64,000 nucleotides of DNA from Caenimonas sp. SL110 (GCF_001044395.1 NZ_JANU01000023.1:62001-126000); one strand, 5' to 3'; positions 17,122-26,775 are shown, counted from the stretch's first letter. The notes: generated from the letters alone by a model not told the origin. A program made the numbers and translations.

Positions 17122-18564
17122 TCACTGCGCCGGCAAAACCTTGGCCGGATTCAGCAGATTCTTCGGGTCCAGCGCCCGCTTGATTTGCCACATCAACTCC
17201 AGCTCGACCGGTGTCTTGAACCGCGCCAGGTCATCGCGCTTGGCAACCCCGATGCCGTGCTCGGCCGAGATCGATCCACCGGCTGCATGCGCCAGCGAAT
17301 CGACCGCGTGCGAGATCGTCTTGTAGTGCGCAGCGAGAAATTCTTTCGAATCGCGATCAGCCGGGCGCAAGGGGTTGAAGTGCACATTGCCGTCGCCCAT
17401 GTGTCCATAGACCACCATGCGTGCCGATGGCTCCAGCGCCAGCACCGCGGCTGAGGCTTCGGCGATGAAGTTCGCAATGCGTGACAGGGGCACTGACACA
17501 TCGCACTTGATGCTGCCACCCGTGCGGGTTTGCGCGTCAGAAATTTCTTCGCGGATGCGCCAGAAGTTCTGAGCGTCGGCGCCGCTGGCCGCAATGGCGG
17601 CATCGAGCACCAGGCCTGATTCCATGCCGGCCTCCAGCACTTGCACCATGGTCTGGTCCAGGCTCTCGGCGGCCGATCCTGAGGTCAGTTCGATCAGCAC
17701 CATCCAGTCGTGCGCGCCTTCCATCGGCGACTTCATGCCGCCGAGATAGGCCAGCACCAGGTCCAGCGCGGGGCGCGAGATGAGCTCGAACGCCGTCACC
17801 GACTGGCCTGCTGTCTTCTTGGCTTCTCCGAGCAGCGAGACGGCCGCTGCGGGGTTTGCCACTGCAACAAAGGCCACGGACGATGCGCGCGGCAGCGGCA
17901 TGAGCTTGAGCACGGCGGCTGTGATGATGCCCAGCGTGCCTTCCGAGCCGACAAAGAGCTGCTTGAGGTCGTAGCCGGTGTTGTCCTTGCGCAGGCCCCG
18001 CAGGCCGCTGTAGATGCGCCCATCGGGCAGGACAGCCTCGACGCCCAGCACCAGGTCGCGCATGTTGCCGTAGCGCAGCACTGCCGTGCCGCCCGCGTTG
18101 GTGGAAAGGTTGCCGCCGATCTGGCACGAGCCCTCGGAGCCGATGCGAAGCGGAAAGAGCCGCGTTGCTTCTTCAGCCGCCGCACGCGCTGCATGCAGCG
18201 TCACGCCGGCCTGCACGGTCATCGTGTCGTTCACCGCATCGACTTCCAGCACCCGGTTCATGCGCTTGAGGTTGATGATGACGGCGTTGCCGCTGGCGTC
18301 GGGCACTGCACCACCCATCAGGGATGTGTTGCCGCCCTGTGGCACCACCGAAATATCGTGCTGGTAGCACCAGGCCATCACGCGGCTGACTTCGTCGGTG
18401 TTGGCGGGCAACACGACAGCAATCGCCTGCCCGTGATAGAGCTTGCGGTAGTCGGTGGTGTAGGTGGCCGTGTCATCGGCCGCAGTCAGGCAGGCTTGCG
18501 GTCCCACGATGTCGGAGAGGGCCGCTACGGTGGCGGCAACGGATGTTTCGCGGCTTGTCGTCAT
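17122..18564 (-). CDS. FAD-linked oxidase, GlcD/D-2-hydroxyacid dehydrogenase type
   Basis: This 480-residue flavoprotein has a PCMH-type FAD domain (VPQGGNTSLMGGAVPDASG around residue 75; IGGNLSTNAGGTAVLRYGNMRDLVLG around 150) and a C-terminal FAD-oxidase domain with VVYGHMGDGNVHFNPL and SAEHGIGVAKRD, whose His residues take part in catalysis in the family. It oxidises a D-2-hydroxy acid such as D-lactate, glycolate or D-2-hydroxyglutarate. It is the last gene of the minus-strand cassette, five bases after the aldolase, so it may handle a hydroxyacid formed from the aldolase products. Confidence 0.85.
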   Translation of the reverse strand: MTTSRETSVAATVAALSDIVGPQACLTAADDTATYTTDYRKLYHGQAIAVVLPANTDEVSRVMAWCYQHDISVVPQGGNTSLMGGAVPDASGNAVIINLKRMNRVLEVDAVNDTMTVQAGVTLHAARAAAEEATRLFPLRIGSEGSCQIGGNLSTNAGGTAVLRYGNMRDLVLGVEAVLPDGRIYSGLRGLRKDNTGYDLKQLFVGSEGTLGIITAAVLKLMPLPRASSVAFVAVANPAAAVSLLGEAKKTAGQSVTAFELISRPALDLVLAYLGGMKSPMEGAHDWMVLIELTSGSAAESLDQTMVQVLEAGMESGLVLDAAIAASGADAQNFWRIREEISDAQTRTGGSIKCDVSVPLSRIANFIAEASAAVLALEPSARMVVYGHMGDGNVHFNPLRPADRDSKEFLAAHYKTISHAVDSLAHAAGGSISAEHGIGVAKRDDLARFKTPVELELMWQIKRALDPKNLLNPAKVLPAQ

Positions 18565-18569
18565 GGCGC

Positions 18570-19385
18570 TCAGTATGCCGCCGACGGCGCGGCTGAGGTC
18601 GGCGTCCCTGTGCCTGCATCCGGCGGCAAGAACTCGGCTGCGAGCTTGCGGGCAGCGTTGGCGAACAACAGGATGTCGACGCCGGTTGCAACAAAGGTGC
18701 AGCCAAGGTCGAGGTAGCGGCGCGCGAGTTTCGGGTCTGAGGTGAGCGTGCCCGCCGCCTTGCCCGAAGCAATGATGGTCTTCATCGCCTGCTCGATCGC
18801 CGCCTGCACCTCGGGATGGCCAGGGCGGCCCCGGTAGCCCATGGACGCAGCGAGGTCGGCCGGGCCGATGAAGACGCCGTGCACACCATCGACCGCGCAG
18901 ATCGCTTCCAGGTTCTTCAGCGCAGTCACGGTCTCGGCTTGCACCAGCAGGCAGACTTCGCCGTCGGCGTTGTCCAGATAGTCGGTGCGCGCGCTCCAGC
19001 GCGATGCGCGGCCCACGGCGCTGCCCACGCCGCGAATGCCAAGCGGCGGATACTGCGTCGCACTCACCAGCAGCCGCGCCTGCTCGGCCGTCTCTACCAT
19101 GGGCACCAGCAGGTTGTGCGCGCCGATATCCAGCAGTTGCTTGATGAGATGGACTTCGCCCGAGACGACGCGCACCACCGGTTGCGCACGATAGGGAGCC
19201 ACGGCCTGCAATGCCGCGAGCGTCGTGCGGATGTCGTTAGGCGCGTGCTCACCGTCGATGAGCAGCCAGTCGAAACCGGCCGTCGCGCTGACTTCTGCCA
19301 GGTAAGGCTCAGCCATGGACAGCCACAGACCGATCTGCGGCTGCCTGGCCGCAAGCGCGGCCTTGAATGTGTTTTGCGAGCTCAT
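18570..19385 (-). CDS. HpcH/HpaI-family aldolase (GarL-like)
   Basis: This 271-residue class II pyruvate aldolase shows the family blocks [15 protein letters not shown] (catalytic His), [23 protein letters not shown] and [14 protein letters not shown], which supply the metal- and pyruvate-binding residues. It is as close to 2-keto-3-deoxyglucarate aldolase (GarL) as to HpaI. The neighbouring GarD/UxaA dehydratase favours GarL-type chemistry: pyruvate plus tartronate semialdehyde from a keto-deoxy sugar diacid. The start at 19385 gives an ATGA overlap with the aldehyde dehydrogenase. Confidence 0.85.
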   Translation of the reverse strand: MSSQNTFKAALAARQPQIGLWLSMAEPYLAEVSATAGFDWLLIDGEHAPNDIRTTLAALQAVAPYRAQPVVRVVSGEVHLIKQLLDIGAHNLLVPMVETAEQARLLVSATQYPPLGIRGVGSAVGRASRWSARTDYLDNADGEVCLLVQAETVTALKNLEAICAVDGVHGVFIGPADLAASMGYRGRPGHPEVQAAIEQAMKTIIASGKAAGTLTSDPKLARRYLDLGCTFVATGVDILLFANAARKLAAEFLPPDAGTGTPTSAAPSAAY

Positions 19386-20881
19386 CGCAGTCCTCCCTGG
19401 CAAAGATATTTCACATGCATGTAGTCCTCCAGACCGTCGCGCGAACCCTCGCGGCCGTAGCCGGATTCCTTGACGCCACCGAAGGGTGCGGCCTCGGCAG
19501 CCAGCGCGCCTTCGTTGATGCCGACGATACCGGCTTCCAGCTGGTCTGCCACACGCCAGATGCGCGAGGCATCGCGTGTGTAGAAGTAGGAGGCCAGGCC
19601 GAATGGTGTGTCGTTGGCCAGGCGCACCGCTTCGTCTTCCGAAGAGAAGCGGAACACCGGCACGACCGGGCCGAAGGTTTCTTCCTGCGCCAGCGCCATC
19701 GATGTGTGTGCGTCGACCAGCACCGTGGGTGCGTAGTAGTGGCCTGCGCCGCTGACATCGGGCGATGACAGGCGGCGGCCGCCGGTCGCCACGCGGGCGC
19801 CGCGTGCGACTGCATCGCGCACGTGGCGGTCGATCTTGTCAACCGCGCGTTCATTGATCATCGGCCCGATCTGCGAACGTTCGTCGCTCGCAGGGCCGAC
19901 ATGCAGCGCGGCGACGCGGGTGGCCAGCTTGTCCACGAAACGGTCGTGCACGGCGGTGTGGACGAACACGCGATTGGGGCACACGCAGGTCTGGCCGCCA
20001 TTGCGAAACTTCGACACCATCAAGCCCTCGACCGCTGCATCGAGGTCGGCATCTTCGAAGACGATGAACGGCGCGTTGCCTCCGAGTTCAAGCGACAGCT
20101 TCTTGAGCGTGCCTGCCGATTCGCGGGCGAGATGCTTGCCCACCGGGGTGGAGCCGGTAAAGGTGATCTTGCGCACACGCGAATCAGCCAGCCACACGTC
20201 AACGACTTCGGGCGTGTGCTCGCGCGAGGCACAGACCAGGTTCAGGGTGCCTGCGGGAAAGCCCGCTTCCTGCGCCAGCATCACCAGGGCCGCCGCAGTG
20301 AGCGGTGTGTCTTCTGCCGGCTTGGCGACAACGGTGCAGCCCGCAGCCAGTGCCGGCGCGATCTTGCGCGCGATCATCGCGAGCGGAAAGTTCCACGGCG
20401 TAATCGCAGCAACAACGCCAACCGGTTCTTTCACCGCCATCAGTTTCTTGCCGCGTACCGGCTCGGGAATGATGTCGCCGTGCGTGCGCGTCGCTTCCTC
20501 GGCGAACCACTCGACGTACGACGCGCCGTACAGCACCTCGCCGCGTGCTTCGGCCAGCGGCTTGCCTTGCTCGCTCGAAATGATGAGCGCCAGGTCGTCG
20601 CGGTTCTCCAGGATGAGGGCATGCCAGCGCTTGAGCAGTTGCGCGCGCTCGCGCCCGCTCCTGTCACGCCATGCGGGAAAGGCCGCGTGCGCCGCATCGA
20701 CGGCAGCCCGGGCGTCGCCCGCGCCGCTGTCGGCCACTCGCGCGATCGTCTGCAATGTTGCAGGGTCGGTGACGTCGAGCAGCGCGGGGGCGAGCGAAGA
20801 GGAAAGGGCGTCTTGCCACTCCCCCGCGATGAAGTTCTGTGTGCGCAGCAATTGCGCGCGTTGGAGTGTGTTGAGCATCAT
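19382..20881 (-). CDS. Succinate/2-oxoglutarate semialdehyde dehydrogenase (GabD-like)
   Basis: This 499-residue aldehyde dehydrogenase carries [31 protein letters not shown] (cofactor site), [14 protein letters not shown], the catalytic glutamate in [22 protein letters not shown], and the nucleophile Cys in [13 protein letters not shown]. It looks most like GabD. In this cassette it could oxidise 2-oxoglutarate semialdehyde or tartronate semialdehyde made from a sugar diacid. Two ATGs, 20881 and 20878, are equally good starts. Confidence 0.85.
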   Translation of the reverse strand: MMLNTLQRAQLLRTQNFIAGEWQDALSSSLAPALLDVTDPATLQTIARVADSGAGDARAAVDAAHAAFPAWRDRSGRERAQLLKRWHALILENRDDLALIISSEQGKPLAEARGEVLYGASYVEWFAEEATRTHGDIIPEPVRGKKLMAVKEPVGVVAAITPWNFPLAMIARKIAPALAAGCTVVAKPAEDTPLTAAALVMLAQEAGFPAGTLNLVCASREHTPEVVDVWLADSRVRKITFTGSTPVGKHLARESAGTLKKLSLELGGNAPFIVFEDADLDAAVEGLMVSKFRNGGQTCVCPNRVFVHTAVHDRFVDKLATRVAALHVGPASDERSQIGPMINERAVDKIDRHVRDAVARGARVATGGRRLSSPDVSGAGHYYAPTVLVDAHTSMALAQEETFGPVVPVFRFSSEDEAVRLANDTPFGLASYFYTRDASRIWRVADQLEAGIVGINEGALAAEAAPFGGVKESGYGREGSRDGLEDYMHVKYLCQGGLR

Positions 20882-20885
20882 TGTT

Positions 20886-20912
20886 TGTCATGCCAGACTC
20901 GATCCGGCATCC
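20886..20912. repeat. REP-like palindrome (single)
   Basis: A short imperfect hairpin of the ATGCCGGA...TCCGGCAT family fills most of the 51-base gap between the aldehyde dehydrogenase and dehydratase genes. Related copies are at 26203-26392, 40965-40994 and 58203-58383. Confidence 0.7.
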
Positions 20913-20932
20913 ATGTCTTCAGCGGCAATCGT

Positions 20933-22456
20933 TCAGCTGACAATCCCCAGATGCCAGGGCACGAACTCGTGATCGCCCAGCCCCAGAGCCTCGCTCTTGG
21001 TCGGCTCGCCCGATGCGTGCCGCAGGATCGCCTCGAAGATCCGCTGCCCCATCTGCGGCACGTCCACCTCGCCATCGAGGATGGCACCACAGTTCACATC
21101 CATGTCTTCTTCCAGCTTGCGGTACATCACCGAATTGCTGGCCAGCTTGATGGTCGGGGCCGGCTTGGATCCGAACATGGAGCCGCGACCGGTCGTAAAG
21201 CAGATCAGGTTGGCCCCACTGGCGATCTGTCCGGTGCAGGCCACCGGGTCATACCCCGGCGAGTCCATGAACACAAAGCCCGCCTTGTCGATCGGCTCCG
21301 CGTATTCATACACAGCCTGCAGCGGCGTCGTGCCGCCCTTCATTGCCGAGCCCAGCGATTTCTCGAAGATGTTGGCAAGCCCGCCGGCCTGGTTGCCCGG
21401 CCCGACCACGCCATTGAACTGGCCGTTGTGGCCGCGTGTGTAGTTCTCCCACCAGGTCAGCCGGTCCAGCAGTTTCTGTCCGACCTCGGGCGTGATGGCG
21501 CGGCGCGTGAGCATGTATTCGACGCCGTGGATCTCGGGTGTCTCCGACAGGATGGCGGTGCCGCCGTGGCGCACCAGTATGTCCATTGCAGCGCCCAGCG
21601 CAGGGTTGGCCGTGATGCCCGAGAAGCCATCCGAGCCACCGCACTCCAGGCCGATCTTGATGTGGGATGCAGGCACGCGCTGGCGCTGGTAGCTGTTGGC
21701 GATCGGTAGCATTTCTTCGACAGCCTTGATGCCCGCTTCGATGGTCACGCGCGTGCCGCCGACTTCCTGCATCACCATCGTGCGCATCAGCCGGCCGGCT
21801 TGAAGGCCCTGCGACTCGACGAGGCCCGCGACCTGGTTGCGCTCGCAACCCAGGCCGACCAGCAGCACGCCCGCCATGTTGGGGTGACGCGCATAGCCTG
21901 CGATGGTCCGGCGCAGCACGTCGAAGTGTTCGCTGGGCGACGACATGCCGCAGCCGCTCGTCTGCGCGAATGCCGCGACGCCATCGACATTCGGATAGGC
22001 GGCGAGTCGCTCGGGCGTGAAGTGCGCCGCAATGCGATTGATGACCGTCGACGAGCAGTTCACCGATGACAGGATGCCGATGAAGTTGCGTGTGCCGACG
22101 CGGCCGTCTTCTCGCACGTAGCCCATGAAGTGCGCGCGGTCCGCATCGGCCACATAGTCCACCGGCCTCACGTCCTGCCCGAAGGCCGGATCGCGGTCGA
22201 ACTCGATCATCGCCAGGTTGTGTGTGTGCACATATTCGCCCGCTTCGATGTCGCGCGCCGCGACGCCGATGACGGTGTCGTACTTGCGCACCCGCTCACC
22301 CTGCGCGATGCGGCTCGCAGCGATCTTGTGGCCGGCGGGCACCTGCGCACGCACGCGCACGCCGAACTCGGGCAAGTCCTGCCCCAGGGCCAGCGGCGAT
22401 CTCGCAACCAGGACGTTGTCGTTGGCGTGCAGGCGGATGAGGGGACTGGGCGTCAT
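20933..22456 (-). CDS. UxaA/GarD-family altronate or galactarate dehydratase
   Basis: This 507-residue hydro-lyase has an N-terminal SAF domain (residues 1 to about 90, with NVLVARSPLALGQDL and VPAGHKIAASRI) and the large C-terminal UxaA/GarD domain (GYVREDGRVGTRNFIGILSSVNCSSTVI, then SGCGMSSPSEHFDVLRRTIAGYARHPN, and GLECGGSDGFSGITANPALG). The family dehydrates sugar acids with an iron cofactor. Here it should convert a hexarate such as galactarate to a keto-deoxy diacid for the aldolase. The exact sugar acid is unknown. It starts six bases after the Bug-protein gene stop. Confidence 0.88.
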   Translation of the reverse strand: MTPSPLIRLHANDNVLVARSPLALGQDLPEFGVRVRAQVPAGHKIAASRIAQGERVRKYDTVIGVAARDIEAGEYVHTHNLAMIEFDRDPAFGQDVRPVDYVADADRAHFMGYVREDGRVGTRNFIGILSSVNCSSTVINRIAAHFTPERLAAYPNVDGVAAFAQTSGCGMSSPSEHFDVLRRTIAGYARHPNMAGVLLVGLGCERNQVAGLVESQGLQAGRLMRTMVMQEVGGTRVTIEAGIKAVEEMLPIANSYQRQRVPASHIKIGLECGGSDGFSGITANPALGAAMDILVRHGGTAILSETPEIHGVEYMLTRRAITPEVGQKLLDRLTWWENYTRGHNGQFNGVVGPGNQAGGLANIFEKSLGSAMKGGTTPLQAVYEYAEPIDKAGFVFMDSPGYDPVACTGQIASGANLICFTTGRGSMFGSKPAPTIKLASNSVMYRKLEEDMDVNCGAILDGEVDVPQMGQRIFEAILRHASGEPTKSEALGLGDHEFVPWHLGIVS

Positions 22457-22462
22457 GAAAGA

Positions 22463-23482
22463 TCAGCCCTTCTGGAGCATTTCCTTGAGCTTCAGGCGCT
22501 CGATCAGCTGGGTCTCGCGGGTGTAGACGGTGTTGACGTACTTCTGGTAGTCGGGGCCGTCCAGGTACATCAGGGGCGCGTCGATGCGGTCAGCGACCGC
22601 CTTGAACTCGCTGCTGTTGACTGCGAAGCGGAAAGCATCGCGCAGCTTCTTTTCGACGACAGGGTCCAGGCCCTTGGGCGCGCCGATGCCGTTGGGTGCA
22701 TCGACGACCACCTTGAAGCCCAGTTCCTTGAGGGTGGGCGTGTCCTTGAAACGCGGCGTGCGCTGTTCGCCCCAGGTTGCCAGCAGGCGCAGCTTGCCGC
22801 CTTCGACGTGCGGTGCCCACGAGCTGGAGTCGGCGAGCATGTCCACCTGGCCGCCCAGCGTGTCCTGCAGGGCCTGAGCGCCGCCCTTGTAGGCGATGGC
22901 GTTCAGCTGGATGCCAGCGGCGATCGCGAACTCTTCCATGCCCACGTGCGTAGCACCGCCGACACCGGCGTGCGCATAGGTCACCTTGCCGGGATTGGCC
23001 TTGGCGAATGCGACCATGTCCTTGAGAGTGGCGAACTTCGAGGTCGGCAGCACGGCGATGCCGAAGGTCTGGCCCGAGGTGCGCGCGAGGTAGGTGAAAT
23101 CCTTGCGCGGGTCGGCCTGCAGCGTGCCGAGCTGCGAAAAGCGCGTGACCGAAATCGGGATCTGGCCGATGGTGTAGCCGTCGGGCTTTGCGCTCGCGAT
23201 GGCCTTGGCGCCGATCATGCCGGCCGCGCCAGCCTTGTTGTCCACTGCGATGGGTTGCTTGAGCACGCCGGCTGCCACCTGGCAGATCGCGCGCATCGAC
23301 TGGTCGGCGGTACCGCCTGCGGGCCAGGGGCAGATGAAGGTGATCGGACGCTCCGGATAAGCCGATGTCTCGGCGGCGAACGAGAGCGAAGGCACGAGCA
23401 CGCTGGCTGCGGTGGCGGTGCCGCCGATGAGCAGGCTGCGGCGGGAGATCAGGGATGTCGGGTTCTTTTGGTCGAAGTGCAT
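22463..23482 (-). CDS. Bug/TctC-type tripartite tricarboxylate transporter receptor
   Basis: This 339-residue periplasmic receptor is of the Bug family, which is greatly expanded in Burkholderiales. It has a probable Tat signal (SRRSLLIGG at about residues 13-21, then a hydrophobic stretch to FAAETSA) and the family block YPERPITFICPWPAGGTADQSMRAI. An AGGAAG site precedes the ATG. It is the first gene of the cassette, facing the LysR gene, and would capture the sugar diacid or a related carboxylate. No TctA/TctB membrane genes are nearby. Confidence 0.9.
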   Translation of the reverse strand: MHFDQKNPTSLISRRSLLIGGTATAASVLVPSLSFAAETSAYPERPITFICPWPAGGTADQSMRAICQVAAGVLKQPIAVDNKAGAAGMIGAKAIASAKPDGYTIGQIPISVTRFSQLGTLQADPRKDFTYLARTSGQTFGIAVLPTSKFATLKDMVAFAKANPGKVTYAHAGVGGATHVGMEEFAIAAGIQLNAIAYKGGAQALQDTLGGQVDMLADSSSWAPHVEGGKLRLLATWGEQRTPRFKDTPTLKELGFKVVVDAPNGIGAPKGLDPVVEKKLRDAFRFAVNSSEFKAVADRIDAPLMYLDGPDYQKYVNTVYTRETQLIERLKLKEMLQKG

Positions 23483-23527
23483 TTGTCTTCCTCACGGGGT
23501 GGAACTGCAGATTGTTCGCGATGACGC

Positions 23528-23577
23528 CATAACAATCCAATCAATCAATGGAATCACTTCATGAGCTTCTGGTTATG
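23528..23577. promoter_or_regulatory. Possible LysR operator region between divergent genes
   Basis: The 103-base gap between the Bug gene and lysR holds CATAAC (23528-23533) and its reverse complement GTTATG (23572-23577), with an ATCAATCAAT tandem between them. LysR regulators usually bind such AT-richer dyads between divergent promoters. No exact T-N11-A box is clear, so this is a candidate only. Confidence 0.3.
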
Positions 23578-23585
23578 ATGAAACC

Positions 23586-24518
23586 ATGCCCGCCATCGAC
23601 CGCGTCCTGCGTTCCAACATCAAGCTGCGACACCTGCAACTGCTGGTGGCGCTGGACCAGTTCCGACACGTGGGGCGCACGGCAGAGTTCATGTCGGTCA
23701 GCCAGCCTGCCGTGTCCAAGATGCTGACCGAAGTCGAGAGCATGCTCGAAGTGATCTTGTTCGAGCGATCCACGCGCGGCACGGAGCCGACAGCCGCTGG
23801 GGTCTCCCTGATCCGCTTTGCAAGATCGGTGCTGGCCGACTACGAGCGCACGCGCGACGAGATCGCCTCGCTGGAGAGCGGCGCCGCCGGTCGAACCCGC
23901 GTCGGGTCGATGGTCGTGTCGCTGCCGACGGTGCTGACGCCTGCCGTGACCCTGCTCAAAAAGGGCGCGCCGGAAGCGACGGTGCTGGTCGAAGAGGGCG
24001 ATCTCACGCGGCTTTTGCCGAAGCTGCGGCTCGGCGAAATCGACTTGTTCGTGGGGCGTCTGGAGCCGGGGTATGCGGCGCCGGACCTGGTCACCGAGAA
24101 GCTGTTCAACGAGCCGATGGTGGCGGTGGTGAGAGCCGGTCATCCGCTCTCAGGCAAGAGGTCGCGCGTGACCTGGGCCGACCTGGCCGCGATGCCCTGC
24201 GTGCTGCCTCCGCCCTGGGCGTCCCTGCGCGTGAAGCTCGAGCAGCAGTTCTACAAGCACAAGCTGCAGCCGCCGGTTGACGTGATCGAAACGGCGTCGT
24301 TTCTGGCCATCAGCACCTTTGTGCAGCAGCGCGATGCGGTAGCCTTTGTGGCGCAATCGGTCGGGACTCACTTCGAGCAGCAAGGCATGTTCGCGGTATT
24401 GAAACTACCGGTGCCGGTCGAGCTTCCGCCGGTGGGGCTCATCACGGTGCGGGGACGGCCTCCGACGCGAATCACGCAGCAGTTGATGCAGTGCCTGCGC
24501 AGCGTGGCAAAGGCGTGA
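23586..24518 (+). CDS. LysR-family transcriptional regulator
   Basis: This 310-residue regulator has an N-terminal winged helix-turn-helix (about residues 13-70: LRHLQLLVALDQFRHVGRTAEFMSVSQPAVSKMLTEVE) and a C-terminal effector domain with LRLGEIDLFVGRLEP. It is divergent from the sugar-diacid cassette and very probably controls it, with the substrate or an intermediate as inducer. Its 3' end overlaps the convergent lyase gene by 47 bases. The ribosome site before the ATG is weak. Confidence 0.9.
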   Translation: MPAIDRVLRSNIKLRHLQLLVALDQFRHVGRTAEFMSVSQPAVSKMLTEVESMLEVILFERSTRGTEPTAAGVSLIRFARSVLADYERTRDEIASLESGAAGRTRVGSMVVSLPTVLTPAVTLLKKGAPEATVLVEEGDLTRLLPKLRLGEIDLFVGRLEPGYAAPDLVTEKLFNEPMVAVVRAGHPLSGKRSRVTWADLAAMPCVLPPPWASLRVKLEQQFYKHKLQPPVDVIETASFLAISTFVQQRDAVAFVAQSVGTHFEQQGMFAVLKLPVPVELPPVGLITVRGRPPTRITQQLMQCLRSVAKA

Positions 24519-25347
24519 TCTCTTCCAGTATCTGCCGCGCGCGTTGCAGCACAGGCGCATCGGCCATCGTCCCTTCAAAGGCAAACGCGCCTTGCCCCGG
24601 CCCGGCCGCCGCGCTCGCTGCAAGCAGGCGATTGGCCCACTCGACCTCTGATGCAGCCGGACCCAGCGCCGCATTGACGGCAACCACCTGCCGCGGATGA
24701 ATGCAAAGCTTTCCGCCGAAGCCGAAACGCCTGCTGCGCTCGGCATCTGCAACGAGGCGCGCGTCATCGTGCAACGCCTGGGTCACGCCATCGATAGGCG
24801 CCGCCAGTCCCGCCCGGCGAGAGGCCAGCACGAAGGCGAGTCGAACCGAATCGAGTTCGCGTTCATCCGGTCCGCAATGCATGGCGAGATCAGCCTGGAA
24901 GTCCAGGTGGCCGAATGCCAGCCGCGACACGCCCGGTGCGCGCGCAATCAACTCCAGCGCAGCAAGTCCTTCCGCCGATTCAATGATGGGCAACAGTGGC
25001 ACGCCCAGTGCTTCCCCTAACTCGCGAAGTTGTGACACAGACTCTGCCTTGGGCACCATCGCAGCCGCGAGGCCGGTGCGCGCGAGCGAGCGCAGCAACG
25101 CGATATCCGCCTCGTGCCACTCGGTGCCGAAGCCGTTGATCCGAACCGCAACCCGCGAGCCGTCTGCGGGGCTGAGCGCGCCGTGCGCGTCGGCAAGGGC
25201 AGTGCGTGCGGCCGTCTTCGCATTGGCGCCGACGCCGTCTTCCAGATCGACAATGACGATATGTGCGCCACTGCCCAGGGCCTTGGACAAACGGTCCAGG
25301 CGATCAGCGGGGAGGAACAGAAAGGATCGGGCGCGGGAGACAAGCAT
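24472..25347 (-). CDS. CitE-like CoA ester lyase (malyl/citramalyl-CoA lyase type)
   Basis: This 291-residue lyase of the HpcH/HpaI CitE branch has RARSFLFLPADRLDRL at the start, VIVDLEDGVGANAK, VPKAESVSQ with the acidic PIIESAEGL block, and KLCIHPRQVVAVN near the end. The family splits malyl-CoA, citramalyl-CoA and similar esters. Its start is 23 bases from operator A, so it probably shares control with the 25427 gene and the region 4 regulon. There the Mct-, Meh- and Mcd-like genes would make citramalyl-CoA, which such a lyase would cut to acetyl-CoA and pyruvate. Substrate assignment is inference. Confidence 0.8.
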   Translation of the reverse strand: MLVSRARSFLFLPADRLDRLSKALGSGAHIVIVDLEDGVGANAKTAARTALADAHGALSPADGSRVAVRINGFGTEWHEADIALLRSLARTGLAAAMVPKAESVSQLRELGEALGVPLLPIIESAEGLAALELIARAPGVSRLAFGHLDFQADLAMHCGPDERELDSVRLAFVLASRRAGLAAPIDGVTQALHDDARLVADAERSRRFGFGGKLCIHPRQVVAVNAALGPAASEVEWANRLLAASAAAGPGQGAFAFEGTMADAPVLQRARQILEEITPLPRCAGTASTAA

Positions 25348-25369
25348 GAATCGTCCTCGGGTCTATTAA

Positions 25370-25389
25370 TAATCCGACGGGTCGGTTTA
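25370..25389. promoter_or_regulatory. Operator A of the shared palindrome family
   Basis: The palindrome TAATCCGACGGGTCGGTTTA lies between the divergent CitE-like and NQO-like genes. It matches the CCGAC(N2)GTCGG core seen at five other promoters in this window and could control both directions. It is the most degenerate copy in its outer positions. Confidence 0.7.
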
Positions 25390-25426
25390 TGATTATAGGA
25401 TTGACCACCCTCCAGGAGTTCGCCAG

Positions 25427-26179
25427 ATGAATGTTCTGATCGTCTTTGCCCATCCCGAGCCAATGTCCTTCGGCAGGGCGCTCAAGGATCGCGCCGTGGG
25501 TGCACTTCAGGCCGCCGGCCATCAGGTCGAAGTCTCCGATCTCTACGCCATGGGTTTCAACCCGGTTGCCAGTGCGCAGGATTTCACCGAGCGCCGTTTT
25601 CCCGACGCGCTGCAATACGACCGCGAACAAAAACACGCGACCGCGCATCACGCCTTCAGCGACGATATCCAGCAGGAAATCGACAAGCTGCAGGCCTGCG
25701 ACATGCTGATCCTGCAGTTCCCGCTGTGGTGGTTCTCGACGCCCGCGATCATGAAGGGCTGGATCGATCGCGTGTTCGTCAATGGGCTGGTGTATGGCAG
25801 TGGACGCCGTTTCGATGCTGGCGGCATGAAAGGCAAGCGGGCGATGGTGAGCATCACCACCGCGTGCTACCCGGAGATGGTCGAGCCCGATGGCTTGCTC
25901 GCGCACCTGGACATCAACCTCTGGCACTTGCAGCACGGAACACTCGCGTATGCGGGCTTCGATGTGCTGGCGCCGTTTGCGGCCTGGTCGATCCACTACA
26001 CGACGCCGGAGCGGCGCAGCGGGTATCTCGATGAATACGCGAAACGCCTGTCGGGCATCGAAAACGAGACGCCGATGCCCACGCATCCCCTGGCCGATTT
26101 CGGCAAGGACTGGCGCATGTTGCCGGGGATAGAGCCGCGAACGGTCGGGCATCGCCGGCCGCTGGTGAAGCCCGCATGA
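25427..26179 (+). CDS. NAD(P)H dehydrogenase (quinone)-like flavodoxin-fold protein
   Basis: This 250-residue member of the NQO1/KefF/MdaB flavodoxin-like family opens with MNVLIVFAHPEPMSFGRALKDRA and carries ILQFPLWWFSTPAIMKGWIDRVFVNG, the flavin/substrate loop of NQO-type reductases. It would reduce a quinone or similar acceptor by two electrons with NAD(P)H. CAGGAG at 25412-25417 is its ribosome site. Operator A lies 38 bases upstream. Two REP units follow the gene. Confidence 0.82.
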   Translation: MNVLIVFAHPEPMSFGRALKDRAVGALQAAGHQVEVSDLYAMGFNPVASAQDFTERRFPDALQYDREQKHATAHHAFSDDIQQEIDKLQACDMLILQFPLWWFSTPAIMKGWIDRVFVNGLVYGSGRRFDAGGMKGKRAMVSITTACYPEMVEPDGLLAHLDINLWHLQHGTLAYAGFDVLAPFAAWSIHYTTPERRSGYLDEYAKRLSGIENETPMPTHPLADFGKDWRMLPGIEPRTVGHRRPLVKPA

Positions 26180-26202
26180 CGCACCTGGCTGCGACGGCCC
26201 GT

Positions 26203-26392
26203 GAGGCTGTCATTGCGGACTTGATCCGCAACCCATGACTTTCGGCGGCCCTAGCTGCTGCGCGGTGGATGCCGGATCGAGTCCGGCATGACATCCAAAG
26301 AGAGGCTGTCATTGCGGACTCGATCCGCAACCCATGACTTTCGACGGCCTTAGCCGCTGCGCGGTGGATGCCGGATCGAGTCCGGCATGACA
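26203..26392. repeat. Two tandem REP/BIME-like units
   Basis: Two nearly identical units of about 91 bases (26203-26292 and 26302-26392, 99-base period) each hold two hairpins: TTGCGGA...TCCGCAA and ATGCCGGA...TCCGGCAT. They lie between the convergent 25427 gene and the ferredoxin gene, a typical place for REP elements. Related units are at 58203-58383. Confidence 0.85.
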
Positions 26393-26418
26393 AGCGGAGA
26401 AAGAGCGGCGGCGCAGCC

Positions 26419-26739
26419 CTAAACCTGTTCTGCCGGCAACCTCACCACGATCCCGTCGAGTTGCGGTTGCATGCGGATCTGGCAGCACAGGCGGCTGTTG
26501 TCTTTCAGCTCGGGCACCCCTTCCAGCATGAACGTCTCGGACTCGCTTCGGGGCGCCAACAGGCCCACAAAGGCCTCATCCACATACCCATGGCAAGTCG
26601 CGCAACTGCAAGAGCCGCCGCAGTCGCCCAGGATGCCGGTGACGCCGTTGTCGACGGCCACTTGCATCAGGCTCTTGCCGAGCGGGGCTTCGACGCGGGT
26701 GGCGGCTCCTTCATGGTCAATGAATACAACGGTAGGCAT
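26419..26739 (-). CDS. [2Fe-2S] ferredoxin, putidaredoxin/adrenodoxin type
   Basis: This 106-residue electron carrier has cluster ligands C40-x5-C46-x2-C49 and then C86 (C85 is adjacent), which is the putidaredoxin spacing. The start at 26739 is chosen because it gives the usual MPTVVFIDHEG beginning; longer frames only add low-similarity residues. It is divergent from the Rieske oxygenase genes across operator B and probably passes electrons from the 50254 reductase to that oxygenase. A separate cytochrome P450 partner was not seen. Confidence 0.9.
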   Translation of the reverse strand: MPTVVFIDHEGAATRVEAPLGKSLMQVAVDNGVTGILGDCGGSCSCATCHGYVDEAFVGLLAPRSESETFMLEGVPELKDNSRLCCQIRMQPQLDGIVVRLPAEQV

Positions 26740-26775
26740 GCGGGTTGTTCCTCTGAAAAAAAGCGGAAAGGCAGG

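Noticed and set aside
26203-26392. CRISPR-like array
   Set aside because: Only two units of about 91 bases with internal hairpins and no unique spacers or cas genes; they match REP/BIME elements.
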